Positions 9,545 through 24,500 of a DNA stretch of 64,000 nt are shown here, in pieces. The stretch is from positions 1 to 64,000 of the forward strand of contig WNNJ02001171.1 in NCBI GenBank assembly GCA_012934845.2. The letters are read 5' to 3'. Every line of letters begins with the position of its first letter. Within the stretch, counting starts at the first letter, position 1. The notes beneath the pieces were generated by a model. It saw only the letters and a program-made list of their open reading frames with translations. It did not search any database and was not told where the DNA came from. Made by a program: the position numbers and the translations under genes. The DNA is from Pomphorhynchus laevis (taxonomy: Eukaryota > Acanthocephala > Palaeacanthocephala > Echinorhynchida > Pomphorhynchidae).

Positions 9545-12457
9545 GTGTATCCTATTTTAATACAAAGTATTTTATTTATAATCCATTAAAAATTTTGTTT
9601 AAGAAATCTGGTTATATTAATCTGGTTATATTTTTACTTGATATAAATTATTTAAAATTTTAATTAACAATTATTCATTATTTTATTATTATTTATAATT
9701 ATTTAATTTTTATTTGACATTATTATTTATTGATAGTATTATATACGTATACTCAGTTAGCTGATCCGATCTGCTTAATGATAATCAGTCTTTTAAGTGA
9801 GGTAATTAAGAAATTTATATTATACGATCGAACTTTAAGCTCTTTAATTGTGAAATAAGGTGTTAGTTATTTTTTAAATATTGTATAAATGCTGATCTTT
9901 CAATCTTGAATTGAAATAATTAAATTGACAATATTTGACAAGCATGATTTGAAATTTAGATATCAGCGGGCTATATATGGGAATGCCTAGTTCAAATAAA
10001 CAACCTTCTTCTGCAGATTACTTAGCATAAAAGGCGATAAATGGAATCCAACTCGTTAGAATACATTAAGTTGATCAGTTAGAATATAGGGACACTTCGA
10101 CACATTTCAAGTGTATATAATCGAACACAACTCGTTAAAAGACATTAACTTGATCAGTTGGAGTATAAAGACCATTTGACAACTATTTCTACAGTGTTCT
10201 GTATATTAGAACACTAATCAAAAGCTACTTAGACTTCTACTAGTTTCAGTAACAAGAAGTCCTGCAAAATTGTTTGTAATCAAGGGATTTCAGTGAAGTA
10301 GTCTCTTATCAACTTCTTATCAACTTATGAAATTCTCTGTTTTTGGCATCCGGTTTTTTTAATAAACTACTATATTATTAAATCGGTTTGCAGTTGGGGA
10401 CGGAAAATAATAAAGAGGTCTTTGGTAAAGTTCTGTTAAATGTGTTCAGTGCTCGTGCACACATATTGCTAGTGATCCGAATGATTCTGGAGAATCACGA
10501 GTTGCATCCGTGACGACCAAATCGAAAGACTGTAATCCCATTCATTGGAACCTTGCTCGGCGTCATACAAATATATTCGACACTAACACAAATGAAAAAT
10601 TATAAATTTAGGTTGAAATGGCTAAAGCCTGAATGAGATGAATTCAATGAAGACTTAAGCTTGTTTAGTGAGTGAACTTGAAAAAATGAGCTGTTTAGTG
10701 AATTGGATATCAACTGACCAATGATGTAATACATTCTTATAAAACAGACACTTATAATTTATCTAATTAAAACAATAGCATCATTCAATTTTTTTATTAT
10801 AATAATAAATTTTTATGATGAGCGAATGTTCATGATAAGTACATAAATATTTTGAATTTAGTTTGGACGGTTAAATGTTTTGATTTTAAGTCCGAAATTC
10901 GTCAATAATTAATTGTTTTTATGATACCTGAAGAGTATCTAAATCGAAAATTATGAATTGCGCTGGAGTTTCATATTTCTTCCGGGTTTCAATTATCAAA
11001 TACAAATAAGTGCACGAGCAATAACGGAATTCTCGGAAAAGCTGAAATATGTAAGATAAATCAGTTTAATCAGCTTAAGTTCACAGACTAATAAGAGTTA
11101 CAAAATTTGGAAGCTGAGTAAACTTTAATTAGTAAATTTTAACTCGGGATTAATGAAATATGAAGATACACAACCAGCAAACACATATTGATAATAAATA
11201 CTAAACCCATAATCTTTACTTCCATTTCAAATAAATAGTTATTACAGTAACGAAGAAGAACATATCCTTTATTTGATAAAAAATATTATATTTCGATAGC
11301 TCCTGCTATCATCATCAGGATGTAAGGAAAAACCCAACCAGCAACCACAGATTGATAGAAGACTTTGTCCACACAAAATATCAACAAGTCTTTTACAGTA
11401 ATCTGTAAGAACTGTAGAACTCTATTGGGCACATAAACTTATTTCTGTAATCAACAATAATAAAGATATAGTGTATCTTTTTAATGCCCTCTTGCTGATT
11501 ATTGTAGTTATCGATCTAACGAGATCAAAGCAAATTTATCAGAAAACTATTTTATGACCATATTGGTGACTTCGCTTGTTAGCTACCTATCGTCTCGAAG
11601 TTAGATCTAACATTTAAATAGCAAGAATGCATTACCGAATGAATTGACATACGATCTATGGCGATTAAAATATACTATTAAGATTGAATTCTTAGATTTA
11701 TTTATTAGATTTACAAATTGACTCATTCTTAAGTTTGTTAAGGATTTGAAGTGTATAATAAGAAAACACTGTCAATAAACAGTAGGCAACATATAATATT
11801 CGCATGATTCCATTGACAAATTGTGACCGCACTGTGATAGTCAAAGTCAAATTTATGAAGCTTTGCTGGAAGGATTATCCAATGTTGGGCAAATACGGGC
11901 AAGCTTATTTAACTCGTCTTGGATTCGCTTAGCGATGACAGATCTTATTTGAGCCTAAAATAGACAGATTAGAAGAATTGCATCAGCTAAAATTCAGTTT
12001 ATCCATTTCATTTTAATTAAATTCAAATATTCTTTCTATGCTTTCTTCACAAATCATTTGTACAGACACCAAATGAATAAAAAACGAAAAATCGCAGGTA
12101 GTCATTCGTTTCTCGCTTATTTGGCATCTACTCTATGATTAATATTACTTATTTGATAAAAAAAATATGAAAAGTAAAACTGTGAGCGTGAACTATAAGA
12201 AATCTAAAAACCAATTCAGCATTTGAAAACGCTAATTATTTTATAAAAAAATAGTACTACATTAAAAAATCAATTACACCACTTTAATAAATTACAATTA
12301 TATAATAATTTTATAGTCACTTATTATTTAAAATAAATAACAATATTTAAATAAAAAAGTAAACAACTACTCTGTCGTTAATCTGCCTTACTTCCATTTA
12401 AAACATTAAGAAACAAATTTGAGCTGCATATAAGACATATTCAGCGTCTTAATAAAT
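9545..12457. other. AT-rich stretch without recognised genes
   Basis: No coding region is supported. A 45-bp block (CAACTCGTTA...) occurs at 10049-10093 and again at 10128-10172. A hammerhead-like half-core lies at 11291-11319 and is listed separately. Confidence 0.6.
11291..11319 (-). ncRNA. Hammerhead-like half-core
   Basis: The minus strand reads CTGATGA, one extra T, a GATAGC/GCTATC helix with an AGGA loop, then GAAA. This is the CUGANGA-helix II-GAAA arrangement of hammerhead ribozymes, but helices I and III are not evident. Hammerhead motifs are known from Penelope-like elements. Confidence 0.4.
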
Positions 12458-12541
12458 TTATAGCTTCAAGTAGCCAATTTCTGTTTTCGGAGCTTTTATA
12501 TTTGCTATTCTCCTAGCAATATCTTTGTGTCTTCTCCTGAA
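12458..12541 (-). CDS. TAZ: Possible tafazzin last exon
   Basis: Downstream of exon 6, an 84-bp segment after a CATCTAG acceptor is in phase 0 and encodes FRRRHKDIARRIANIKAPKT followed by seven more residues and a stop. It is short, basic and helical like the tafazzin C-terminus (RKALTDFIQEEFQHLKTQ in human), and brings the model to the usual length. Identity is low. An eroded open frame directly upstream (12781-12563, minus) is not recognised. Confidence 0.4.
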   Translation of the reverse strand, partial: FRRRHKDIARRIANIKAPKTEIGYLKL

Positions 12542-15500
12542 CTAGATGGATATTGTTAGGTTTTAATCTTGCTGAGACTCGCCATACGTATAAAAAGTTT
12601 GAGCGAAAGAGGGCTTAGCTAAGACGGATTCTTTCACTTTTAATTTAGAAAAATTGATAAGGGATCGGTTGCTTCTTCCATCAACTTCTGCTTTATTGCA
12701 ACACAGTATAAATTGGCACCAAAAACTAGTTTCAATCGACCGTAAGCATCGTGGATCTACGGCGTATCTTTCGCAATACATACTACTTGTGGAATGGATT
12801 ATCTAATGATAGGAAATGTCGTCGGTACTGCACATTTCCTTAAATGGTTATCATCACTAATTTTGTGTATATCATAGGCGTGATTCTTATTGCAAACGCA
12901 TATAATGTAGAGAAGACTGTGATGATCTGTTGCCAGCGCACAGTTGTACCACCTATTGATCAATATGCCTATTGCATAACTTAAATAATTAATGCAGCAT
13001 AAATTATATAATTAATAAATTATAAATTATTTATTTTATTATTTAGTATTATTACAAAACTTACTAATCTTACCATGTCCAGTGAACAAGGCACAATACT
13101 GTCGTTTCCAATAGGTATAGGCGGAATCTGCGGGATTTACCCGAGCTTTGTTGCTGCACTAGCCTATGACACCTTATCAACTATATGCCCATCGTATCTA
13201 TCATGTTTTAAGTCAAACGCGTTGCGGATTTCACAACGTAATATTTATAAATATCTTGGCTGATCTCAAAAGAAGGCGTTTACGGAGCAACGATTTAAAG
13301 GAGACGCTTTATCGTTGCAAATTGAGGAACAGCATTCATTGGAACATGTAGTAGTTAAAGAAGCGTCCTCTTGACTGAGCGCATTACTGCTGATATGCGA
13401 GGATTACTATCTAATGCAGGTTGAATTCAAGGATGGTTAATCATCAAGATGCAGATTGAATCCGACAGACAATCAACAGAAAAGTAATGTGTGATTCGGA
13501 TGCAATCTTGCACAGTTGTGGTATTCAAATAATTTGGTATAACCCAATGCGTGACTTACTCGCAAAATAATTAGTTAAAGTATGACATGAATTCGATATA
13601 GAGCCTGTGCTGCAAAATATTTTAACTCAAATTGTGTTTGAAAAAGAAACAATAAACTGTGGTCCAGATGCACTCTTGGACTGATTTACAAGGGATTATA
13701 CGAAAGAAGATACGATCAAAAGTACTTGGACGTAGGAATATACAATTCACATTATGCATCGTATTCTATTCTTCGTCCTCCTCTACTGTCGTAAACCATG
13801 ATGCCAAATAAATGCAACAAGTATGTATAGATAATCTAAATGGTCGAAATACTGCATTTCATTCCTTAGCTTTTTAAAAAAGTGGAGGAATTGGTTCTGC
13901 AACAAAAGTTATGGTAAAGGGATTGTCGCGTGACAGTCTATTTCGTGTTCGAAATAGTATCATGAATGCATATGTGCAATTTAAGCGAAAAATAGCATTT
14001 TTACAATGTTGTGATTCCTATGCTTACATTCATTTAAATAGTCGGTTGCAAACCTCAATCATCGGCTAGTACGACGTAACGATGCTGCTTTCTCAAAAAT
14101 AAATATTTCTCTAATTATTTTATATAATCAATCATGCCGGTTGCTAAATCCAATAATAACCAGAATATCGATAGCTAGGGCAGTTTCAATGACATTTAGA
14201 ACGCGACTGACGCCAACTGCTAAAAATTATATTTGGTAGCTTTCAGGATAATAAGCACATATTCTGGGCTTTTGAGTGGTTCTTCAATACTCTGAATATC
14301 GGACAATTGCAGCTTCTACCACAACACATACATAATTTTAATTTAATTGATTTATTTTTTAAATGTACATTTATTAAAAAAATAATTATTTGCTATTCAT
14401 ATAATAATAATATATTAATTAGTAGCGAAAATGATGAGGCAGTCTGTAGTGATCAGTATTTTTACTTATCACTACTAAATTTACATCATATATTTTATAT
14501 CTTTAAAAATTTTATCTTAATCACTTATTTTACAAGTTGTACAATCGTCAAATAAATCAACGTCACATTAGACCTCATTAAAAATACCTTAAGAGTATAA
14601 ACCGTTGCTGAAATGTTTTTAGCACGTTACCTAATTATTTGAAACAACGCTTTATATGCAATTAAGATATATACGCATCGTTAATAATATTTTATTTTTA
14701 TTTTATTAAATATTATATATTTAATATAAAACATATTAAATATGAATATATGAATATATATAATTTATCCATAATGTATTATATATTAATATGTTTTAAG
14801 CAATATATGTTGTCCAAAACATTTCTGTAATGCACAATGAAATCAAAGGTTAACTCACCCCTATCTTATACATATAAAATAGTTATTTGCAATCGCTGGC
14901 TGACCAAGAAAATTATGCAAAAAATTTAATTATTTAATTTTAATTATTTAATTATTTAAATTTAATATTTGATAGTTAATATTTAAGATAGCAATATAAT
15001 CGGACATTTCGGTCGAGTTTTATAAGTATCTACGACGCTCATGTACAAAATTATTTGAAATTAACTAAAAAATTAATAAATAGTTTTCGAGTTCAAAATT
15101 GAAATTTAGCAGCTAGAGAGGCTTAATTTCGAGTTAAAAATTGAAATTTAGCAGCTACAGGGTTGTAGCATAATTAGTATAAGTCAAACCATATACACAA
15201 CGTACTTCAATGACTGAAATGTGATAGAAATAAATTATTTTTAATTTATTACTAAAAAATGTTTTCTCAAATTTTAACATTGTGACATATCAATACTTTT
15301 TACCTAAACTTTCGATAATAAAATGGTCAAGAACATATTAATATATTTGCCTAAGATATGCTTCATTGAAGTAGGTTTCTAAATTTTAATAATAAAAATT
15401 TAATTTAATTTTATATATTTACCGTAAAAACTTTATTTTATATATAATATATAATTTTTTACACAGTTCCATTACAACCCTGTTTAACCACACCTATTGC

Positions 15501-18500
15501 CTATGTATGACGTACATATATTGTAATATTTGCAATATATTTTATAGTACGCTATAATATACATGTTTAATGTATAAGCACATCACAGCGTACATGTTTA
15601 GTATATTTGGTTGGGTAAGCGGTTTTGAAGCGGTTATATTAATTAATGTACTTATATGCAATACATATGTGCGCTGCATTGATATTATTGTGTATGTATG
15701 CACACTCGACCCTGGATATGTATATATATCCCGTATAAAAAGCCAACGCGAGATATTTTATAAGATATTTCATGTGATTTAACGAGTAAAATAATAAGGA
15801 GTAAAATAATCTTTTCTAACACATTATTAATAATTAATCGTTATTAATTAATAATTAATCATTATTAATTGAATGTTACCGTAAAATGGTGTTTAAATTT
15901 CAAGTTTTTAGGCGAATAACAGAACTATTATGAAATTGATACTAAGCAAAAATAGAGAAATGAACCTAAATGAATGCAAGCATAAAACCTCATACTGAAC
16001 ATGTAAGAAATAGATGAAAATCAGGTAGAAAACTTACATTACTACTCCCTGATGACTTCAATTGGCTGATTAGTTCACTAAAATCAAGATTATCTCCGAC
16101 TGCAATGCCGATGGTCTGATTTACTCTAGGAACATAAGGTGAGTAATTTGGCAAAACTCGTTCCATACCTGTAAAGCAAGCAATAACAAACGTTAGAACA
16201 TACATACAAAGATAGGATTAGCATAACGATTAATAATAAAGAACGTAAAAATATGACATTGAAGCTGGACCCTAATCAGCAGTTATTTGAACTCTTACTA
16301 TTTATGGAAGGAATGATTCAAGACAAGTTCATCATTTCTGAGTGTGTTGCCAAGAGTAGCTTCAATCAGTATAAGTAATATTTAAAGAATTCTTTCACAG
16401 CGGTTACATATACTCCATAGAGTAGTAAAGGTTATAATTATCAGAGCTACACTTTATTGATTCGATAATGAACTTGATATCAGGGTAAATTATATTTTTT
16501 TAATTAATAATGAAAAATATAATCACGTATTTAATCATGCGATAGCTTAGGGAAGAACAAACAGTCGTAGTTAAGCTTAGTAACTTTAAATAATCAACAT
16601 TCACAATCAGCATGTTACATCAGCATGTTAGACAGGAAAATATACATTATAAATTATAATTGCTCACTCATATACGTTTAAACCGTTTATTGAAAAGTAG
16701 AGTGAAATAAATTTGATTCTTAAAAATTAGTCGAATTAACGATAGCTGACTGCTATTATAATCAGGACAAAATAATTACAATAAAATAATCAATGTTTAT
16801 TGTAAAATAATGCTATCGTAAATTCGACTAATTTTTAAGAAATGTAATTATTTTGTCCTGATGATTATAACAGTCAGCTTTCAAAAGCCCAACTAATTTT
16901 TAAGAAATTTAAAATTTATTTCACTCTATCCTGTTAGGTGAATAGTCAAGATAATAAATTTGACTGTATATATTAAAAAATTCTTACTGATTGAATGACA
17001 ATTTAAAGTGCAATCAACAAGATCCTCTTGTTTCGCTAAAATTAAAATATTTAGGCTTTGGCAAAACATGAAACTGTAAATATTAAATTTTTTGTGTTTA
17101 AGCCTAATTATGGTAGGAGCTGTTAATGCTGAAACATTGCAATTTTAGGAAATATTTATTAATTAACGTTTTTAAATTTGTTTTTTTTTGCTATTTTTGT
17201 TAGTTATTAAATGCATAACTAATTAACTCACTATTATGAAGAGCAGCTTACCTTCTAGAAAAATAGGAACAACTTGAGGAATTTTCTTGCATTCCATTAT
17301 AAGACGACTGACTCCTGAAATGTTGACATGAAATATTAATAAATATTGCAATTACACGAACGGCATGAAAAATAACAATAATTTACTTGTATAATTACGG
17401 CAATTATTGTATAAATTATTTATTGTATAATTATTCATTAATTAATTTATAATTAATTATTATATAATTATTGTATATATTATTTATTATTTGAAATATA
17501 TCCATCCTGATCTGTATTTAAAAATATCCAGAAACTATTAGGTATAGTTAAACGACAACAAAAATTATTTTGATTTTTCGCTATTAACTACTAGCATCTT
17601 CAGAAAATTCACAAAAAAATTTCATGATTTTTGATTCATTTCATCTTCAGAAATTTTTCTAAAGATGCTAGTAGTTACTAGCGAAATATCAAAATAAGTT
17701 TTGTTGTCGTTTAACTATACATGATTGTTTTCCTGGATATTTAAGAATTTATTTATTATTTATTAAATAAATTTATTTAAATAAATTATTTATTGAGTCA
17801 AATATCAAAAATCGATTTTGTAATCGTTTCATCTGATCTGCGACGTTATGTTCTGGACGCTCGTGTGAAGAGAGGGGCTGAGCATACAACCGATCACTAC
17901 CTTGTAGTCAGTAAACTCCGATGGCAGGATCGGATGCAAGACAATCATGGTAAACCCAAACGTTGTGTGAGGGCGTGCTGGGAGCGTCTAGCAGATGTTT
18001 CTGTCAAAAAACGTTTTCTGGGTACATTCGGGATGACTTCTCTTGGTTGCCAGAAGAGGTGAAGATCATTAATCAGGAATTGGAGATGTTCATATAATTG
18101 CTTGCCAAAGCAACTGTGAAAAGTTGCGGCTCGAAGGCCTTAGGTGCTTGTCGCTAGGAAATACTCGAACTGCTTGGTAGACACCAACAGTTAGAGATTT
18201 CGTCCAACAGAAGAAGCTAGCTTATAAGGTAACTTTGTCAGATAAATCAGTGGAAGCTGTAGACAAGTACCGAAGGGCAAAGAGAGCTTAAGCTCGAACA
18301 GTTACCGAGTGAAGAAGGCGGCTTGGTAGAAGTTTGGAGAGCATATAGAACTTGATTATAGGTAAACTTTGAATATGTTCTGGAAGACGATCAGGGACCT
18401 TCGTGTTGGAAAGCAGAAAACTCCTCGAACTGACTATGACAAGAGATGATATATGGTGACTAATATTAAAGAAATTCTTGGTTGTTGGAAATAGCACCTT

Positions 18501-21500
18501 AGGAGTCTCCTTAATCCGGTGGATATGCCTTCTCTTGTAGAATTAAAGCCTTTAGAACCGATGGAAGAGCTTAACTCTTTGGAAGATGTCATTTCTGTTG
18601 TTAAAAACTTCGTAATGGCAAGTCTTTTGGAGTAGGCGAGATTCGATTTGAAGCTTTAAAGGCTCTCGACATTGTTGGAATGAAGTGGCTAACACGGATC
18701 GTCAACGTTGCATTTTAGTCGGGCAAGGTGTCTAGTGAGTGGCGAACTGGGATAGTGATACCGATCTTTAAGAATGGTAACCGAACAGTGTGTTTCAATT
18801 ATCGGGGCATCACTCTTCTTAGACAAGCTAATAAGCTATTTGCTAAGATTCTTGAGTTAAGGATATGGCCTATGTTGAGGGACAGTTGCAAGAGGAACAA
18901 TGCGGCTTTCGTCCAGGTCGTGGAACTATGGATCCGCTCTTTAATCTCTCAACTATCCTTGAACAGTCTTGAGAGTTCACTCAATCATTCTACATGTGAT
19001 TTGTAGATTTAGAGAAGGCGTTCGACCGAGTTCCGCTAGAGGTCATGGAATGTACTAAGAAAGTATAGAGTACCACACTATCTCCGGGTAGATGTGACTT
19101 CTCTGTATGAACAAAGTATGAGTTGTGTTCGTTTTCAAGGTAGGAAGTCTGAATCCTTTCCAGTAGGCGTTTGGCTTTGTCAGGGTTGTCCTTTGTATCC
19201 CATTTTGATCCTTCTTTACATGGACAAAATTACGAGACGTTCTGCTCTGACAGATGTCGATCTTCAGTTTGGTTCCATCAAGATACCATCTCCGCTTTTT
19301 GTAGATTATGTTATCTTGTTGGCTTCCTGTCCTGATGATTTACAATACCTACCAGATCGATTTACAATGGAATGCCAAGCTGCATGGATTTTGGTTTTAC
19401 CTCCAAGACTGTCTCTATGTGTTCGCCTCGGATTCAGGTGTTGATGTCAATCCGGATTGAGGAAACGGTTCTTCATGATGTGGAGGATTTCAAGTATCTT
19501 AACGTATTGTTCTCGAGGGACGGCAGGAACATCAGGGAGATTGAGAAGCGGATTTGTGCAGCTAACGCAACAATGCGTTCTTTGTAAGGTCCGTCATGGT
19601 GAAGCGGGAGTTGAGTATTCTGGCGAAGCTTTCGGTTACCACGCAATCTTCCTTCCTATCTTGACCTATGATCATGAGCTTTGGGATTTGACCGAAAGGA
19701 TAATATCTCAAATACAAGATACCGACATTAGCTTCCTACGCGGTGTGGCCGGTCTTAGCCTTAGAAATAAGGTTAGGAATTCGATTATCCGGGATGGACT
19801 CTGAGTAAAGTCGCTGCTTCTCCACATCGAAGAAAGTCAGTTAAGGTGGCTGGAACATGTTCTGAGGATGTTTAGGGATCGCCTTCCTCTGAGGGTTTTC
19901 CATGCCGGAATATCTGAAAAGAGATCTCTAGGTAGACCTCGATTCCGGTGGAAATATCAAATGTCGAAACTGATCGAAAATCGCCTTGGGCTTTTTGGAA
20001 CAGAACTCTGGTCTGTCGCCCAGGATCTCGACGTAGTTTGACCCTGCATTGTCTCCACGACCCGACACCCGGACTAGTGGTTGATAGGAGGATGTTTCAA
20101 TGGCAATAAATTATTGACTATTGTAGAAATGAACACATTAAAAATACCACTGCAATAGTCGAAAATTTGTGAACAATAATTTTTTATTTTATTATTTCAA
20201 TCCATGCTTAAATTCCAATAGACTATGGATTATTGCCCAATTGAAATGTTCAATTGTAATGGACAATATTCCAATTGCAATGGACTCTTGCAATAGACAT
20301 ACCACTTGAAAAGGACCATTGCAATAGTCGAAAATTTGTGAACAATAATTTCTTATTTTATTATTCCTCTCGATGTTTACATTGAAATATACTATGGACT
20401 TTTGCGGAAATGAACACTTGAAAAGGACCATTGCGATAATCGAAAATTCTAGATCAATAATTTCTTATTTGATTTTTCCTCTCGAGGTTTAATGCCCTGA
20501 ACAATTTAAGAGCACACTGAACGTATAATTGGACAAAAAAAATTGATATGCTCTGTTTTTAAGATATTTATGGAACAACCGAATTAAACAAATAATTCAA
20601 TTGAATTGTTTGTTTTTTATTTTCTAGACTCTTACCGACATGATCAGAACAACGTTCTGATCATGTCCACAATAATTACGAGAAAATAAAAACAAATATT
20701 TTTTATCTAAGAAATGTTTTTTTAAGTATGCTTAAGCTTAAACATGTTTTTTATCGAAATATTTAGGATTTTCAGTAACAGAATTTGAAAGATAAATCAT
20801 AGCCACGAAATTAGATAAAATTGATATACACTCTGGATAATTATCAAGATTATCAATGCTATAATCATTTATAAAAATGCATTTAAAATAAACTTAAAAA
20901 GTACATTTGAACTCATAGTTCAACTGATAATTGAATTAATATTATTTTCGAAGTACGGCAAATATTGATTAGCAGTTTATTATATAAATTGGTCCTATTA
21001 TTCACGAACACCTACGAGGCAACCGTTAATTTTCTTACAAAAATATTTTGCAATTAGACCTATATTGTTTTTTTTGTAGAATAATGGGTTTGATCAAAAT
21101 TAATAGGAATTACTAATTAATTAATTAATTCCCTTAATTAATTACTAATTAAGGGAATTATCAACTTACTGTTGATAATTTATTGTCTGAATAAAATCAA
21201 TAATTACTTTGTAATTTTATCGTTAGGTAAATTTTGCGAAAAGAAAACAATATTTACCCCACTTCAGTCGACCAACTGGACGATAATTATCCAGCACCTT
21301 GCCTAAAATGAGTAATACCAATATAAAACACAAAAGAATTTAATACAAATAAGTAAATAGATGTATTTATGTACATAAGCCGGTGCTGTAGATGTAAAAT
21401 GTAATATAGAATAATTTGTAAAATTATGAGTATTTCATATTAACATGTGATCAATATAAATTATATTATTGAAATTTTGATGACTATTTTTTATTCTGCA

Positions 21501-24500
21501 TGATGCTATTATCCTATCTGTAATCCAACAGCAGTACGCTACATTTCAGTATTGGTGGACCGCATCAGCTACTGATTCAATATCTACGTTTCACGTTTCG
21601 GTCCTTTCAATGCTGGCTGACGATCACTCGACTTGTCTGCTTTATTGGCAAAATGATTGAATGAAATACTTTCGTATTTAATATTACAAATGTAATTGAA
21701 ATCATTTATGATTTCAAATTAAATCAGTGTTGGTAGGGGAAGTTTTTACTTTCAATTTAAAAATCTACCTATTTTTTGATTAATTACTGTAATCAAACCA
21801 GTCATCTATAGTTTGCGTAGTAAAGTTAAGTTAATTTAATCGCACAGTCATTGTTACAATTGAAAATTTTGATAACACTATCGATAAGTCAAAATCAGTA
21901 CGCTACATTACAGTATTGATGAATCTCATCAGCTACTGATCCAATACTTACGTTATATAAAAAATAATCATCAAAGTTTCAATTGTAACAATGGCTGCGC
22001 AGGTATATCAACTTAAAATTAGGAAACAAACTATAGACGACTAGTTTGATAATTGTAATTACTCGCAAAAAATAAGAAGGTTTTAAAATTGAAGATAGAA
22101 CTTTCACCTATCAACACTGATTTAATTTGAAATTATAAATGATTTAAATTAAATTTGCAAAATGTAAGACTAAAGTCTCTCATTAAATCTAATTGCTGGT
22201 AAAGCAGATGAGTCGAGTGATCGTCAGCCAACATTAAAAGGGACGAAACTCGAAATGTAGGTATGGATCAGTAGCTGATGACGTCCATCAATACTGAAAT
22301 TTAACATACTGCTGTTGGATTATATATAGGATAAAATCAGCATGCAGAATAAAAAATAGTCATCAAAATTTTAATGGTAATAATGACTGCACAGGTATAT
22401 AAACTTTAAATAAATTATATCATTTATTAATATAAAATAAAATACGTAATAAAATAAAATATTATTTAATGATAAATTAAGTATTTTATATAGTAATATA
22501 ACTGATATATGATTTTGATTCAAATAATTTGTGAAATTCCGTACAAATCGAACTAAACAGATCTGCTATATAAATGAAATTAAATGGAAAATAAACAGAA
22601 ATTTCAATGCAGCCATTTCCTAACTCTATACTGCGCTATATCATGAATACTAAGCATAAATTCAAAAGCAAAGTGGTTGCTCATATATGAATGATACGAT
22701 TCAGAAATAAACTTAACAGGCACTTATAAAATGTAGATTATCGTCTACATAGCATAGTAGTTGCTCATTAGAGTGAACTATTATTAAAAATAGATAATCT
22801 AAACTAGCAAAAATTAATTTTAAGATATGAATATTATCTCTCGCTAAACAGTTGAGAATGAAAATTAGCTATGAAATTAAATTGATTGCTCGTTTCATAA
22901 TCAGACAAGATTCCCAAATACTGCATCATCATATTCTTTCCTAACTGATTAAATTATAAAAATACACGCTTTCACAAAAGATTAGGTTTAAGTTAAATAT
23001 TTTTGATTGAAATATTGTGAGCATATTTTGTGACCATTTGAATTTGAATAAATCAATCGATTAAAAAATATTTGAAGGAAAATAGTCAAGTAGCTTACGG
23101 ATACAATGAAATTGCCTTTATTTAATATAATTAACTACATTTCAATGTTTACAATAATTAAAAATGCATTTTATTACTTCTCCAAAGTATCAACTCAGCA
23201 AAAATTATTTGGTTCAACAGACAAATCGCAGTGAATTTCAAATTATACAAAATACAACGTGTTTTTTATATTTTCAGTTAATGTTATCGAACTTTTGTGT
23301 AACTTCAAACGCTCAGTTCAACTAATCTTTAAATACTGGTAATTTAATTAAAAAATACGTCTACCTTTATATTTATCCGTAATCAAGATTCATTTTGTTC
23401 TCAAAAGTGTATAATTTTATATTTAACAAGTAAACTATAGAATGTATGTATAGTAAACAGATAAACAAGTAATATAAAACTTGACATCATCGAGTTACAA
23501 AATAATACCTCCTAAAATTTTATTGTTTTGAAAATTAGCTTAACCCAATTTGATATTTATTTTAAGAATGTATAGCAATTTAATTTGCTGCTGTTTAGCT
23601 TCAGATGCAAATGGTATTTCGTCCGTTATTAACACAAATATACGATAACACAGATATAATATCAAACATAAATAACAAAAAAATTTATATAATTAAATAA
23701 TAATTAAATATAATTACTTAAATAATTTTAATATAACACGCAAATATTTTTAATGTTTATGTTACGAGCTATATCACAGAATGATTTTAATCAGGTCATC
23801 ATGTAAATTTTGGCAAATTTTCTATTATCTCACATAAAAACGTTCATATTTCATATTTAATTCAACAAGCATATATTTTAAAAAACAATAATATAATGTG
23901 AAATATTAAAACTGACTATAATATACCAATGTCATATTAGCTTGTGCTTAATCATTAATTTATATTTTAATTTATATGCATACTATTAAATAAATTATTA
24001 AAATCACATTATAAAATAAATTATTATAAAATTAAATTATTGAATGATAATATTCAATATTCTTTTGTTTCATTTTAAATTGTATATATTTTTTATCTGC
24101 TGTACATTATTTATCGTTTACACGCTATGAAAATACTATCTTGAAATATGTTATTTTCACTTCCTTTGATTTTTTCATTTGATATATATTTATTTTCTGC
24201 CTTTAATTAATGCAGTATGTCAATGTTATCTAAGTTAATAAACTTAGATATGTCATCTTTAAAATTTAAATCTTTATTGTTCAGTTCCTATTTCTTTGAT
24301 CTTCTTTTCCTTCGATATGTTTTGACTTTAGATTTAAACTTGTAGATCTGTTTTAATAAAATTTATCTCCGATTGCTAATTTTACTTTATGATTTAATGT
24401 TGTATATCAATCCTAAATTAGATCAAAACAATTCTGATCAGCTAACTAAATCTAAGTAAATTATACTATATATAAATTAAAAATAAAAATAAATTATAAA

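Noticed and set aside
12563-12781. A 72-codon minus-strand frame upstream of the proposed tafazzin last exon
   Set aside because: It looks partly protein-like but matches no tafazzin region and no family I recognise; kept out as a gene.
15570-15782. A 70-codon plus-strand hydrophobic frame
   Set aside because: It lies in an AT-rich tafazzin intron; composition alone explains the hydrophobic codons.
21500-22340. A second hammerhead candidate in the 918-bp foldback (GGACC-GAAAC, ACGT helix, GTA, CTGATGC-GGTCC)
   Set aside because: Helix II and a short helix III can be drawn, but no helix I forms between the bases after GTA and those before CTGATG, and the second arm breaks helix II.
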